DNA of 64,000 nt, from the NCBI RefSeq assembly GCF_028640845.1, contig NC_080546.1, forward strand, positions 19,871,020 to 19,935,019. Direction: 5' to 3'. The notes under the pieces were generated by a model. It was not told the origin of the DNA. It saw only the letters and a list, made by a program, of their open reading frames with translations, and did no database searches. The stretch comes from Ahaetulla prasina (lineage: Eukaryota; Chordata; Lepidosauria; Squamata; Colubridae). Shown here piece by piece: positions 46,724 through 58,210 of the stretch; position 1 is the first letter of the stretch, and each line of letters starts with the position of its first letter. The translations under genes and the position numbers were made by a program.

Positions 46724-47400
46724 TTGCAAGGTAATTCAATCAAATCACTGTATCAAAGCATCAAATTGAAATATCCAATTGGTTCAAGTTACGTAACTCC
46801 AGTTAATTTTGAAAATGCAGCAGAATTTTGCAATGTACAAACATACTTTTTATCGAACAAAATTGGCAACTTCAGCATTCCAGTTTCCTATAATAATGGG
46901 AAAATTTGGCCTAAATTTGGTGTAAGAAATGAAACAGAAAACATAATACAATTCTGCCAAGAAAATTCAATGTTTATAGTAAATACCTTCTTTCAACAAC
47001 CCAACAGATGACTGTGCAAATAGACATCACAGATGGATAACATTGGACTCAAATTAAATATAAGGAAAGATAGAGAAGCTCAACACCCATCAGCATGATG
47101 CTGATTACAGATTGGTTCAGTAATTGCTTCTTACAAAATTACAACTTAAACTTTTTAAAAAAAACAGTCCAACAAGATATGGACTGGTAATTATGTTGTA
47201 AAGGTATAAAAAGTAAGTTTTTTAAAAGTTGTATTTGATAATGTGCCTGAGGAATTCTAGATTCAGATTCACAACATAGTTAGAGATGAAAAAAATAAAA
47301 TCTATAAATATAAATGGATGCTAACAGCTACACCAGAAGGAGAAGATATTTTTTAAAAGTACATAAATCAAGAAAAACTTTTGTGTAAAGATGCATAAAC
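46724..47400 (+). pseudogene. BovB (RTE) LINE endonuclease-region fragment
   Basis: Part of the APE-type endonuclease of ORF2. The frame at 46724-47011 reads FGVRNETENIIQFCQENSMF and IVNTFFQQPNR, patterns characteristic of BovB, and decays with stops after 47010. Degenerate linker pieces (FDNVPEEF) follow to about 47400. The active-site residues at both ends are missing. It may be from a different BovB copy than the 3' fragments at 190 and 5262. Confidence 0.75.
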
Positions 47401-47735
47401 AGAGTTTTATGCAAACTTTTTTCAATCAACTCTCAAGAAAGTTCCTTTATTGATCCATTTAATCTGGCTATGTTAGCCATGCTTTCTATGTTCAGCAACA
47501 CAAATCAGAGATATAAGTCTTACCAAGACATATGGTGTCTTTTGAAGATGCTAGCATAGATCCAAGATAAAAATACAATGTCAGTTACCTTTCCAAAGGT
47601 CACTTGCCTTTCCAAAACTCCAAATAACATTTGCATGGTTTTCCTATGAAATTGAATTATTTTACATTGAATATTAACTAAAATTTCCATGCTGTGTGAT
47701 ACATTTGCTGCCCAGTCGTGATAATGCTTAGTAGA

Positions 47736-47880
47736 GCTTTTTAGAATGGAATGGAATGGAATGGAATAGAATAGAATAGAATAGAATAGAATAGAATAGA
47801 ATAGAATAGAATAGAATAGAATAGAGCAGGGCAGAGCAGAGCAGAGCAGAGCAGAGCAGAGCAGGGCAGAGCAGAGCAGA
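47736..47880. repeat. (GAATG/GAATA)n and (GCAGA)n microsatellite
   Basis: An array of GAATG then GAATA units (47741-47825), then GCAGA units, ending in AATAATAGAGTTGG, the CR1 3' hallmark. The repeat appears to grow from the LINE tail. AATAG arrays next to CR1 are a known feature of snake genomes. Confidence 0.9.
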
Positions 47881-48540
47881 ATAATAGAGTTGGAAGGGAC
47901 CTTGGAGCTCTTCTAGTCCAACCCCCTGCTCAGGCAGGAAACCCTACACCACTTCAGACAAATGGTTGTCCAATCTCTTCTTAAAAACTTCCAGTGTTGG
48001 AGCATTCTCAACTTCTGGATACAAGTTGTTCCACTGATCAATTGTTCTAACTGTCAAGAAATTTCTTCGTAGTTCTAGGTTGCTTGATCAGTTTCCATCC
48101 ATTGCTTCTTGTCTTACCCTCAGGTGCTTTGGAGAGTAGGTTGACTCCCTCTTCTTTGTGGTAACTCCTGAGATACCTAGTCACACCTAGTCCTTCTTTT
48201 CATTAAATTAGACATACCCAATTCCAGCAACCGTTCTTTATATGTTTTAGCCTCCAATCCCCTAATCATCTTTGTTGTTCTTCTCTGCACTTTTTCTAGA
48301 ATGTCAACATTATTTTTAATATCGTGGCAATCAAAACTAAATGCAGTATTCCAAGTGTGGCCTTACCAAGGCATTATAAAGTGGCATTAACACTTCACGT
48401 GATCTTGATTCTATTCCTCTGTTAATGCAGCCTACAACTGTGTTGGCTTTTTTGGCAGCTGCCAGCACATTGCTGGCTCATATTTAAGTGATTGTCTACT
48501 AGGACTCCAAGATCCCTCTCACAGTTACTAACATTGAGTG
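47880..48540 (-). mobile_element. CR1 LINE 3' part
   Basis: Hallmark GAGTTGGAAGGGACCTTGG at 47886. It then reads back into the ORF2 C-terminal region to about 48540. Same family as 35160, with more decay and frame breaks. Confidence 0.85.
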
Positions 48541-49397
48541 AGTGACTGGGATGATATGACCTTTAGACGATTCATTTTCACAACACATATTTGTTTAATC
48601 AAAAAAAGGTTGGATGCCCTTCAAACATCTGGAGAGCTTTCCTTACCTTGTCTACAGATGTTTACGGGGATGGAAGCAACACAGGGGATTTGGTGCACTT
48701 TTAAAATACCTTACACAACCTTTGAAAATGGCTTTATTTTGCTCAGTTTTATTTCACCCCTTAATCTGAACAATATGTTATTCTTTATAGCAATCTTTTT
48801 CATGCGGTGCTTATTGTTTGTTACTTTTTATCATTATGGCATTTGTAAAATGTTTATTATTATTCTTATTGAACTGTGACCATCTACATCTCTATGTACA
48901 TTATTATTTCATTATGTTTGAACTTAGAATTGTGCAAAAAGGACAACTTTATATAACAGCATTTAAAATAAAATTGGGGGTTTTCACACCAGCTATACTA
49001 AATGAATTACTAAAGCAACACCAGTTTCAGTAAATGATAAAATGAAGTTGATAATTTAAACCAATTATTTTACATATGACAATTCTAAATACAAAGAATT
49101 ATGTAAGCCTTTTAATAAATCATGCTTGGTGCCTTGGGATCTTAACCTGGGTTTGACCCCATCTGTAGATTTCACGTTCAGGCATACTCCTTGTAAATAC
49201 ATGTTGTTGTATTGTTTTATTAGATGTATATGATTGGCAGATTGTAAAGATCCAAGGCAACTAGCTTTGCCTTGAGGAATTATCTGAATCTTGATAATAA
49301 TTTATGAAGCAATGCCTTGACTTGAAAATTAAGTTGAACTTCATCAGTGACTCAGGATGAATCATTGAAATGGCTGGTTTGATTCATCAGTTCTGTC
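48541..49397. other. Unassigned sequence
   Basis: A T-rich stretch with two small overlapping frames (48538-48879, 48818-49033); no recognised feature. Confidence 0.4.
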
Positions 49398-49589
49398 CAG
49401 GGGTGAAATCCAGTAGGTTCTGGAGAATTGATAGCGGAAATTTTGAGTAGTTCGGAGAACTGGCAAATATTACCTCTGGCTGGCCCCAGAGTGGGGAGGG
49501 AATGGGGATTTTGCAGTATCCTTCCCCTGCCATGCCCACCAAGCCACATCCACAGAACCAGTAGTAAAAATATTTGGATTTCACCACTG
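49398..49589. mobile_element. Short hAT-type element (GGTGAAATCC family)
   Basis: CAGGGGTGAAATCC at left, GGATTTCACCACTG at right; exact 8-bp duplication GTTCTGTC (49390-49397, 49590-49597). It is the reverse-orientation relative of 42453. Confidence 0.9.
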
Positions 49590-49624
49590 GTTCTGTCTCT
49601 CAATTACAAATATCCTTATGTTCA

Positions 49625-49818
49625 CAGGTGCCATTCAGATGGTTCGGACCGGTTCGGACGAAGTGGTAGTAGTGACCTGCGGGTGGGCCTGCCCACCCAC
49701 CCTGGCGTTATACCATCCTATTTAGCCACACTTTCTAAGCCACATGCATGCGTGCAAGTCCCACGCGTGAGCAAAGCACATGCGCAGAAGGCCGTGCACA
49801 TATGTGGAAGGTACACTA
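49625..49818. mobile_element. hAT-type element, one end eroded
   Basis: CAGGTGCCATTCAGATGG at left, then GGTTCGGACCGGTTCGGAC and a CATGCATGCG-rich body. No right end or duplication found. Similar to 713-950 in reverse. Confidence 0.6.
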
Positions 49819-50382
49819 GTCTTTTGTGTATCTGGAATTTTGGAAGAGACAATGTGGCTTGTAAAACAGATGCATTGAAGAATTAAATCATTGAGTGCTA
49901 CTATTCATAATCAACTTTACAAAGATGTTTGAGGTCATACCCAGGGACTTGTCAATACAATCCAGAGACTATTCATTATGCACATTTATTAAGTGCAACC
50001 ATATTAGCTTTCTACCATAGCTGGCCTCTCCGATTTAAAAAAAAAATACATTATCTTGGAAAACTTCCGTTGTTATTGAAGCAGCTGAACAAATCTCAGT
50101 TTTCATATAGGGAGCAGATTATGTGACCGATATTTCTTGTTTCAACATCGTTCCAAACTGAATGGATGTTTATGCATTTTACGTATTATTCATCAAGCAT
50201 GTTCCCAGGTGCAAAATTAAAACAAACCTATGTGCTATATTCCATGCTTTATTATGAATAATATTAATATTTTAATTATATAATTAAAATACAATAGCTC
50301 AATAAATGAACAAAGGAGAGGAATTCTAGGATGACATGAGAAATTAAGAAAACTGACACTGAATCTGAAAATGCTTGGTAAT
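49819..50382. other. Unassigned sequence
   Basis: AT-rich, no recognised feature. Confidence 0.4.
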
Positions 50383-50907
50383 TTATTTATTTAGCATACG
50401 ACATATGAGATCAGAGAGGCTACAATGTTATGCACATTGTAGAAGTCCTGGCAACTGACAGTCACTAGTCTGTTTGTTCCATCGGTACAAGAGGGTGAAC
50501 TAGCTTCACACTGGCTGGCTGCAGGGTTCTCAGAGGAAGTCGTCTCATCCAGAACTTTCTTCCACTGCTCCTCCTCTGATCACATCTGGCCAGATCGAGC
50601 TCTGGTTCCAGCTCCCCGCACAGAATGAAGCCAGCAGTTTCCCATCACCAAAATGGCAGTACCTATCTATTACTCGCAAACAATGCTTTCAAACTCCTAA
50701 TAGGTAGAATTGGATTGCCAACATGACATCGCCAATGTCCGATGATGGATATGACACAAGAAGAAGAAGAAGAAGTAGGCAGAAGTTAGGGACGAAAATG
50801 GGAGCTCATCCTGTCCCGTGGAGCTGAACTCAGACCATCGGAGTGCTGGCAATCACTCAGTGCATCCAGCGTCATGAAGCCGCTGCACCACCCTGTTCCC
50901 CCAATAT
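50383..50907 (-). mobile_element. Candidate long tRNA-headed SINE
   Basis: On the minus strand the head (near 50905) has TGGTGCAGCGG (box A-like), then GGTCTGAGTTCAGCTCC (box B-like). A body of about 400 bp with a (TTC)n run follows. The tail ends GTATGCTAAATAAATAAATT. No family I recognise. No clear target duplication. Confidence 0.45.
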
Positions 50908-50997
50908 CTTGGTGAAATCATAAGTCAAATGGTATTCAGTATACTTCTGGACTTCCTGAATTTTCCAGGTGGATCTTGTAACTTTGGTCATCTAGAT

Positions 50998-51359
50998 CAG
51001 GGGTGTTAAACTCAAGGCCCAGGAGCTGGAGCTGGCCCATGGGGTACTTAGATCTGGCCCGTGGTACTGCCTGGAAACAGTGAAGGACCAATCCAAGGTG
51101 CTTCTGTCAGTGAAAATGGAGCTCGGGAGGACCACCCTCCCAAGCTCTGTTTTCACTGGCAGAGGGTTGCAGGAGGCAGGGGCAGCCAAAAACGGAGCTT
51201 GGGAGCCCATTTTCGCTGGCAGAGGCTTTGCTTGGGCCACCACAGGAGCCCTGGCATGAGTAACGTTGAGCTGGCCACCCCCACCCTGGCCATTCCCACC
51301 CCCTGAGGTCAAACACAACCCTGATGAGGCTCTCAATGAAATCAAGTTTGACACCCCTG
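50998..51359. mobile_element. Short hAT-type element (GGTGTCAAACTC family)
   Basis: CAGGGGTGTTAAACTCAAGG at left, CAAGTTTGACACCCCTG at right; exact 8-bp duplication ATCTAGAT (50990-50997, 51360-51367). One of the largest hAT-type copies here (362 bp). Confidence 0.95.
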
Positions 51360-51991
51360 ATCTAGATTTAAGGAACTAAGCTCCAGCAGCAGTTCTTTAA
51401 ATTTCCACCCCACTCTTCTTTGTTCTATCCTTTCCTAGTGTGTGGTTATTTCACTTCCAGTGTTGATATGGATGCTGCCCTAATACATGTTAGATCACAT
51501 GTATTCTGGATGGAAAACAGTATTTCCTCACTATTCATAGCCTAACCTGGATTAGCTATCTATGGATGTTGTGTTTATTGATTTGAAACGAGATCCTTGC
51601 TACTTGAAAGCTGTTTGAGAAGAGCATTTTCTTCTTTTACTCTCAAGTGTTATTCTGTACCAAATATGATAGCTTTCGAGAATCCATTGAAAGTCACATC
51701 TAAGCATGCTAGCAAGAGAGAAGATGTCAGTATCGTAAGAATCTAACTTAATAAGCCTGATAGAATCACATCTGCCTCTGAGCCACTGATTGCCTTTTCT
51801 TCTCAAGTGAGTGTGGAAGTGCTGGGGAAGGTGAAGTTTCCTGAGAAACTGGTGTCCAGATTCATTTTATTTCAGTCGTCAGTCTGGTTTACGTTATTCT
51901 GCTCGTCTGATTCATTCTTATTCTGCGTCTCACTCATTTCTTTTTCACGTACCACAGAAAATTCATGCATGAGAGCAAACATGCTTTCTAC
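51360..51991. other. Unassigned sequence
   Basis: No recognised feature. Confidence 0.4.
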
Positions 51992-52103
51992 ACTAGTGCT
52001 GTATAATTTTGAAAACTTTAAGACTTGTGGATTTTAACTCCCAGAATTCCTAGGGCTGGCTGAAATCCACAGGTCTTGGGTTGCCGAGGTGGGACACCCC
52101 TGC
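51992..52103. mobile_element. Palindromic short element
   Basis: Related to 39379-39503. Halves such as GACTTGTGGATTTTAACTCC and GAAATCCACAGGTC pair imperfectly around the centre; the right end is CCACCTCGG-related and ends ACACCCCTG. Confidence 0.65.
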
Positions 52104-52133
52104 TCTATGTTGATTGAACATCCCTGCTCTATG

Positions 52134-52688
52134 TGTTATGGCCCACCGGCGGCCAGTGGAGTTGGCAGCAGAGTCGGATAGTGAGGAGGTTGGGGACTTA
52201 GGCCAGTCCTGGGGGCTGGGGAAAGCTTGGATGAGGGCTCTGCATCAGAGGTAGAAAGGGAGATAGACAGTAGCAAGGCAGAGGAACAGCTGGAACCCGT
52301 TTCCAGTGTGTGAATGCGCAGAGCTGCCAGAAGACAAGAACAGCAGGGTCGACTCGGGAGTAAAGCCACACCTTGGAGGTGATTGGCCCGTCCCATAGAA
52401 AATAAAAGAGGAGCGAACAGGGGGTGGACTTTTGCAGGAAACAGTTCATTCATTCTGTGACTCTGAGACACTCTGTGCCAAATTTTGCCTTGTACTGCGG
52501 TTGGAAAGAAATTACATGGCAGCTTGCCAAATGAGATGAGGCGTGTTGAGAAATATTCCTTTGAAAAACTGTTTGGACAAACCTTGCTGACTGTGAATGA
52601 ACGTAATTCACAGTCGTGCAAATAAAAGAGGTTTTGCCCCAGGACCAATTCCTGCCTCCTGCTTGTTAAGGGAACCTAGGTCAGAACA
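52134..52688 (+). mobile_element. Solo LTR, gypsy-like
   Basis: TGTTATGGCCCACC to GGTCAGAACA with the exact duplication CTATG (52129-52133, 52689-52693). It is the same LTR family as the minus-strand copy at 1274. The frame from base 2 shows AAESDSEEVGDLG near its start; further on MRRAARRQEQQGRLG lies at 52314-52358 in an open frame. Confidence 0.9.
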
Positions 52689-52969
52689 CTATGTTGATTA
52701 GACATCCCTGCTCTATGTTGATTGGATCATGCACCTGAAGCAGCTGCAGCCGTTTTGTTTAGCTCATGAAAAGGCCAGCCCTAGACAGCAAGCAATGTAC
52801 TCAAGAGAAAACATCCCAAATGGGTGCAACCACCAATGAAATTATCTTCTTCAGATAGGTGGAAGCTTCAAGAAAGCTGAGTTGGAATTCTATACAGCAC
52901 CTATTTTCCCAGAACAGAATTCTATTGCATTCAGTGAGAACTACAGCTGAAGAGCAATTAATAACAGGG

Positions 52970-53315
52970 TTGTGATGGCTTGGTGGTTAAAGATGCCGAG
53001 CTTGTCAGCTGGAAGCCGACAGCCCAGGTTTGAGGCCTGAGTACTGCATGACGGGTTGAGCTCCTATTACTTGTCCCAGCTCCTGTCCACCTAGCAGTTC
53101 GAAACCATGCAAATGTGAGTAGATAAATCAGTATCATTTCAGTGGGAAGGTAACAGCATTCTGTACACTACATATATTGGCATATAGTCATGCTGGCCAC
53201 ATGACCATGGCAATGTCTTCGGACAAGCTAACTCCCTCAGCTCAGAAATGGAGATGAGCACTGCTCCCTAGAATCAGATGTAACTGGACAGGAGAAATCT
53301 TTACCCTTATCGAAT
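52970..53315 (-). mobile_element. tRNA-derived SINE, family 2, diverged
   Basis: Reverse orientation of the family at 36680 and 41404: starts near GGTGGTTAAAGATGCCGAGC and runs back to the AAAGGTTTCTCCTG-like start near 53310. Divergence is high. Confidence 0.65.
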
Positions 53316-53402
53316 AATAAGAGTGCTATTTATGGGTGATACATAAGGAAATAGGACAATAGTGATCCTTCCATAATCAGAGTTGAATTATTATAATTAT
53401 TT

Positions 53403-53648
53403 AAGAGCCATGGTAGCGCAGTGGTTCAAATGCAATACTGCAGTCTACTTCTACTGACTGCCAGGTGTCAGCAGTTCAGCCGTTCGATTCCTATTGGCTT
53501 AAGGTTGACTCAGCTTTCCATCCTTCCAAGGTCAGTAAAATGAGGACCCAGATTCTTGGGGGCAATATGCTGAGTCTGTAAACTGCTTAGAGAGAGCTGT
53601 AAACCACTGTGAAGCAGTATATACGTCTAAGTGCTATTGCTATTATTC
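53403..53648 (+). mobile_element. tRNA-derived SINE, family 1
   Basis: Head GGTAGCGCAGTGGTTCAAAT, CAGCTTTCCATCCTTCC block, and an AAGTGCTATTGCTATT end. Confidence 0.85.
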
Positions 53649-53694
53649 ACAAAAGTAGCCTACTCACTACTTAAGTACTTGGTTTGCAAAAGTA

Positions 53695-54079
53695 CAGGTA
53701 GTCCTCGACTTATAACAGTTTGTTTGGTGACTGTTTGAACTTAGAATGGCACTGAAAAAAGTGACTTATGACCAGTTTTCACACTTACAATCATTTCAAC
53801 ATCTCTGTGGTCACATGATTAAAATTAAAATGCTTGACAACTGACTCGTATTTATGACAGTTGCAGTGTCCCGGGTCATGTGATCACTTTCTGACAAGCA
53901 AAGTCCACAGGGAAACCAAATTCACTAAGCAACTGCGTTACTGACTTAACAATTGCAGTGATTCACTTTTCAGTTGGGCCAAGAATGGTTATAAAATGAA
54001 GCCAAACGCACTTAACATCTATCTCATTTAGCAACAGAAATTTTGGCCTCCACTATGGTTGTAAGTCAAGGACTCCCTG
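53695..54079. mobile_element. TA-flanked inverted-repeat element
   Basis: CAGGTAGTCCTCGACTTA at left, TAAGTCAAGGACTCCCTG at right, with TA on both sides (53693-53694, 54080-54081). Same family as 14351 and 61569. TA duplication is typical of Tc1/mariner. Confidence 0.9.
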
Positions 54080-54081
54080 TA

Positions 54082-54451
54082 GGCTCTTCCCTTTGAACCG
54101 GACTTTGACTTGGATTTGCAAAAGCAGAAATCTTGTTAGAGATTTTTGTAGAATATTTTTGTAGAATATTAGAATTTCAATAAAGTAGCTTCACGTGTTT
54201 AACATTGGTTTTGACTCCATGAAAAACATACTGTGGTACATAGTAGTACGTTGTACAGTTATAAATGTAAAATAAAGTAGGAAGAACTTTCAGATCATAG
54301 CTCCTGGTTTCGTCTAAGCCTTTTACTGGCCGCAGCTATTAAAGGCATCTCTTGTTTTTCTGTGTGATGAAGTAATGTGGACATATTCTCACTACATACT
54401 CATTGCAGTGTGTGAATATGGATTGCCTCTGTGTGGCTGGTAACCAGGATG
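54082..54451. other. Unassigned sequence
   Basis: No recognised feature. Confidence 0.4.
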
Positions 54452-54530
54452 GCTCCTTCCTTCCTTCCTTCCTTCCTTCCTTCCTTCCTTCCTTCCTTCC
54501 TTCCTTCCTTCCTTCCTTCCTTCCTTCCTT
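54452..54530. repeat. (TTCC)n array
   Basis: About 78 bases of pure TTCC repeat, directly against the tail of the minus-strand LINE; may come from its A/G-rich tail. Confidence 0.95.
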
Positions 54531-54626
54531 TCTTTCTTTATTATTTGTCAAACATATACAAGATAACAAGTATAGGTATGAACATAAACATGAACAAAGG
54601 AAGTAAATGCAGATAAATGGGGACAG

Positions 54627-54897
54627 TGTTGTATTCTCAGAACAACAATGAGGAGGCGATGCAGGGTAACAATTAACAACCATTTATTAACTGACAGAAA
54701 CCTTCAACCGTGACTCGCTTCCGATACTTGGATAACGAGTTAACAAGCAACAACAACAGCGCTGACAGCTCTTTTATATAGGAGCTGTCAGCGTCTCAGC
54801 CAATCAGCGTGCTACTGTGTCCCGCCAGTTTGCTGCCTTGCCGGCAGACCAATCAGCTGTGCGCCCCATATCGCATGGCTGCCGGCTGTCCATAGCA
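54627..54897 (-). repeat. Gypsy 2 3' LTR
   Basis: Identical to the 5' LTR at 59118-59388. On the minus strand TGCTATGGACAGCC to TACAACA; TATATAAAAG is on the minus strand at about 54773-54782. Confidence 0.95.
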
Positions 54898-55394
54898 CTC
54901 CTTCCCTCCTGGATCGCGCAAGCGTAATCGGCCAAGTATGCCGGGCGGTGTCGGCTCCTCCCTGACCTGCGCGGTGCAGCATTTTCAATTTGGGATGGTG
55001 GACCTTTCAGCGGAGTTTCTGTAACTGCTGGAGGCGGATCGGCTGCTACTGCAGGAAACTCGCTTACAGCCTGTTGACCCTGACATGGGGGTAAGTCTGT
55101 GGCCTCGCTTGTACTGGAAGACCCCCCTGTGCTAGGAATGTCCTCAACTTCCTCCTCATTGCCTACCATCACAGGTGTCAGTGGGGTAGCTATCTCATTG
55201 GGGGTTTCTCCCACCCGGGGTAAACGGCGTTTCCGTATTTGATCAATGTGCCGCCAAATACGCCCATCGTCCAATTGCACACGGTATGAATGAGGCCCAG
55301 TTACCTCAACTACCTGACCTGGCAGCCATCGGGGTCCCCACCAAAATTTAGGGCATAAATCCATTCCCTGATTGAATATCCTAGCCCCTCCCAT
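54804..55394 (-). pseudogene. Gypsy 2 pol C-terminal part
   Basis: An open frame of 196 codons. Early on it has KFWWGPRWLPGQVVEVTGP, then QLDDGRIWRHIDQIRKRR, an SH3-like small-domain pattern typical of integrase C-termini of this group. A Ser/Pro/Glu-rich tail follows and ends in the LTR region. No chromodomain is seen. Confidence 0.75.
54898..54910 (-). other. Gypsy 2 polypurine tract
   Basis: On the minus strand AGGAGGGAAGGAG lies directly against the 3' LTR, the position of the primer for plus-strand DNA synthesis. Confidence 0.8.
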
Positions 55395-55463
55395 GGAGTC
55401 CGGGGTTTCTCTGTCGAGTAGTCAGGATGCAATCGATCAAGAGTAGTTCTCAACCGCCGCCCA

Positions 55464-56059
55464 TCAGTAGCTCGGCCGGCTACGGTTAGTTATTGGGTTA
55501 GGTGTTGAGTGCTGTGATAGGAGATACGTGGCAAGTTTTGTATGCCAGTCCCCAGGCCCTAACTTTACCAGGACCTCTTTGGCCGATCGGACGGTTCGTT
55601 CAGCCAGGCCATTGCTGGGCCGATGGAACAGGGCCGACAGCGCATGGCGAATGCCATGCCTCGCGAGGAAGGTCTGGAAGTGTGCTGATGTTAATTGCGG
55701 ACCGTTGTCTGACACCAACACATCAGGCAGGCCATGAGTAGCGAACACCTTCCTCAATGTCTTTACAACCACCTCAGCAGTGGTCAAGTCATGGATGCAA
55801 CCTCGACCCACTTAGAATATGCATCCACTACCACCATGAATGTATGGCCCTGGAAAGGGCCGGCGAAATCCAAGTGGATACGGGACCAAGGAGCCCTAGG
55901 GGTTTCCCATTCCCTAACGGCCGCTGTGGGTGGAGCTGCCATATTCTCTTGGCATCGCTGACAGCTCGCTACCCAGTCTGCAATAGCTTCATCTAACTTT
56001 GGCCACCACACGTAGCTGCGGGCCAAAGCTTTCATTCGGGCTATGCCGGGTGACCTCAT
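55464..56059 (-). pseudogene. Gypsy 2 integrase core, in two frames
   Basis: The zinc-binding end and core lie in two offset frames, 56059-55784 and 55811-55464. Visible: SCQRCQENMA (Cys pair), HLDFAGPF (first Asp), LVSDNGPQLTS (second Asp) and FHRPSNGLAERTVRSAK (Glu). The triad is present; the frame change is at about 55800. The His end of the zinc site is cut by another break upstream. Confidence 0.85.
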
Positions 56060-56091
56060 GCAACGTGTGCAACACCACCTCCTGTAACTCC

Positions 56092-57387
56092 TTAGGTATT
56101 ATGACCCTGGAGCCCCACAACAGGCAGCCTCGCAAGATAGAGATCTCGTGCTGCTTGAGCCCGTAATGTTGAAATTGGCTCTAGCTTTCCTGGGCCAACC
56201 CTTTTCACCCAGTCACAGATCTGGCGGAGAGTACTATCCCTGGAGGTGAGCCTAGCCATATCTGCAGCAGTAACAGCTGCCAGCCGGTCATCTATAAGAA
56301 GGACGGAGGACGCAGGAGCGGGGTCCTCAACCTCAACAGGCAGGGGACACCGGCTCAGAGCATCGGCATGACCCATAGCTTTGCCAGCCCGATGAACCAG
56401 TCTGTACTTGTAAGCAGCCAGGAAAACAACCCAACGAGTCATTCTGGGAGACAGGATACTCGGAGTCTGGCGATCGCTGGCCAGGATGCCCAACAACGGC
56501 TTGTGGTCGGTGATCAAGTCAAATGAGCGGCCATACAAATAGTCATGGAAACGTTTCACGCCCGCCACAGCCGCCAAAGCTTCCTTGTCAATGTGACCGT
56601 AGTTCCGTTCCGTAGATGAAAGAGTTCTGGAAAAATAGGCAATGGAGGCTTCTGAACCATTAGGCAGCCTATGGCTCAAGACAGCCCCCACCCCGTATGG
56701 AGAAGCGTCACAGGCCAATGTGAGTGGTAAGTTGGCGTCGTATTGCACCAATACCTGGGTGGACAACAGTAAGTCCTTAACAGCATGAAATGCCCTGGCC
56801 TCCTTCTGTCCCCAGGCCCATGGCATATGGGATCTCAGGAGTCGGTGGAGCGGCTCTGCAACGGTAGATTTGTGGGGCAAAAATATGTTATAAAAGTTCA
56901 GTATGCCCAAGAAAGCTTGTAGCTCCGTTTTATTCTTCGGTGTAGGGGCCTCCTTGATGGCACGCACCTTCGACGGTGATGGGTGCAGACCATTGGCGTC
57001 CACCAGGAACCCGAGGAATTCGACCTGTCGTACGCCTAGCTTGCATTTGTGCAGTTTAAGCTTTAGTCCCTTCTGCCGGAAACGAGACAATACAATACGA
57101 AGGCGGTTAACAAGCTCTGCTTCGGACATGGCTGACACGAATATGTCATCAAAATATGGTATCACTCCGGCAAGCCATGTAAAAGCCTCTCCATGAGGCT
57201 CTGAAAGATGCCGGGGCGACGACACGCCGAATTGGAGCCGACGACACTTGAATGCTCCCCTGTGTGTTACGATGGTCTGTGCTTCCGCAGTTGCATCGTC
57301 CACCTCCAACTGTTGATATGCTTGAGCCATGTCGAGCTTTGCGAAGATCGAACCACGGCCCAAGGAATGAAGAAGGTGCTGGACCAC
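56092..57387 (-). pseudogene. Gypsy 2 reverse transcriptase and RNase H
   Basis: An open frame of 431 codons. RT pieces SIFAKLDMAQAYQQLEVDD and the catalytic PYFDDIFVSAM (Y-F-D-D, complete) are followed by GFLVDANGLHPSPSKVRAI and AFLGILNFYNIFLPHKS. RNase H carries TLACDASPYGVGAVLSHRLP and YGHIDKEALAAV, with the expected acidic residues. It is continued from 58130-57267 by a one-base frame break near 57385. A local double shift inside the palm near 57190 keeps the frame open. Confidence 0.9.
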
Positions 57388-58130
57388 GGAACTGGATAGG
57401 GATTCGCCTGGAGAGCCCGATTGATTGTCGCCTTATAATCTGCACAGATTCGAATAGAGCCGTCCGATTTAATCGGAATCACTATGGGTGTCTCCCACCT
57501 AGCCTGCTCTACGGGTTCTAAAATTCCCTGCTCTATCAGTTTATCGATCTCCTTGTCCACCTTGGGACGGAGGGCGAAGGGAACCCAGCGTGGCTTAAGG
57601 CGTCTAGGGGCTATGCTAGGGTCCATATTAAATGATATAGGAGTCCCGGTATATTTTCCTAGCTTGTCATTGAATACGTCAGCAAATTCAGTAACCAGAT
57701 CTGAGAATGGATCTGGCGTAGTGCCGTGTATTCCAGTTACTGCCAATCCCAGAGCCTCGAACCACTCTAGGCCTAGCAGGCTGGGCAGCGAGCCATTGAC
57801 CACAACTAACTTAAGGCGGCCACTGAAATTTCTGTATTGTACCCTAAATCTTCCGCAACCTAAAATGGGAATATGATTCCCCTGGTAATCGCGCAGTCTG
57901 AGCCTGCAGGACAACAATCTGCTCTTCACTATCGAAGGCACTAACCTCCTAAGTGTATCCCATGATATGATTGACACAGATGATCCTGTGTCAATCTCCA
58001 TTTTACAAATCTTGCCCTCGATTAACACTGAGAGAAACAACTTCTTTTTCAAACTGGAGCTAGCCTGATCAACTATTTCCTCAGGCCAGCTGCGCACAAT
58101 TGTAAAACAGTCCTCTTCCACCTGTTCCAT
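57267..58130 (-). pseudogene. Gypsy 2 protease and RT start
   Basis: An open frame of 287 codons. The protease active site MEIDTGSSVSIIS is at about residues 45-57. The RT start has PRRLKPRWVPFALRPKVDKE, LIEQGILEPVEQARWETPIV and DGSIRICADYKATIN. It is interrupted near 57385, where the RT goes on in the next frame. The first Met shown is unlikely to be the true polyprotein start. Confidence 0.9.
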
Positions 58131-58210
58131 TCTATTCTGTGGCCTGTAACCTCGAGTGTTAGGCCTCGCTGGGTTACCATTTACAGGGAGTATGGCTCTA
58201 CAGACCCTTG

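Noticed and set aside
46724..47011. A host exon with 95-codon open frame
   Set aside because: Pattern matches BovB endonuclease and decays into stops straight after.
47741..47880. A centromeric or satellite array
   Set aside because: Only about 140 bases of pentamer repeat, tied to the tail of one CR1 copy.
54339..54683. Lys-Glu-Gly-Arg or Leu-Pro-Ser-Phe repeat proteins
   Set aside because: Translation of the TTCC microsatellite in different frames.
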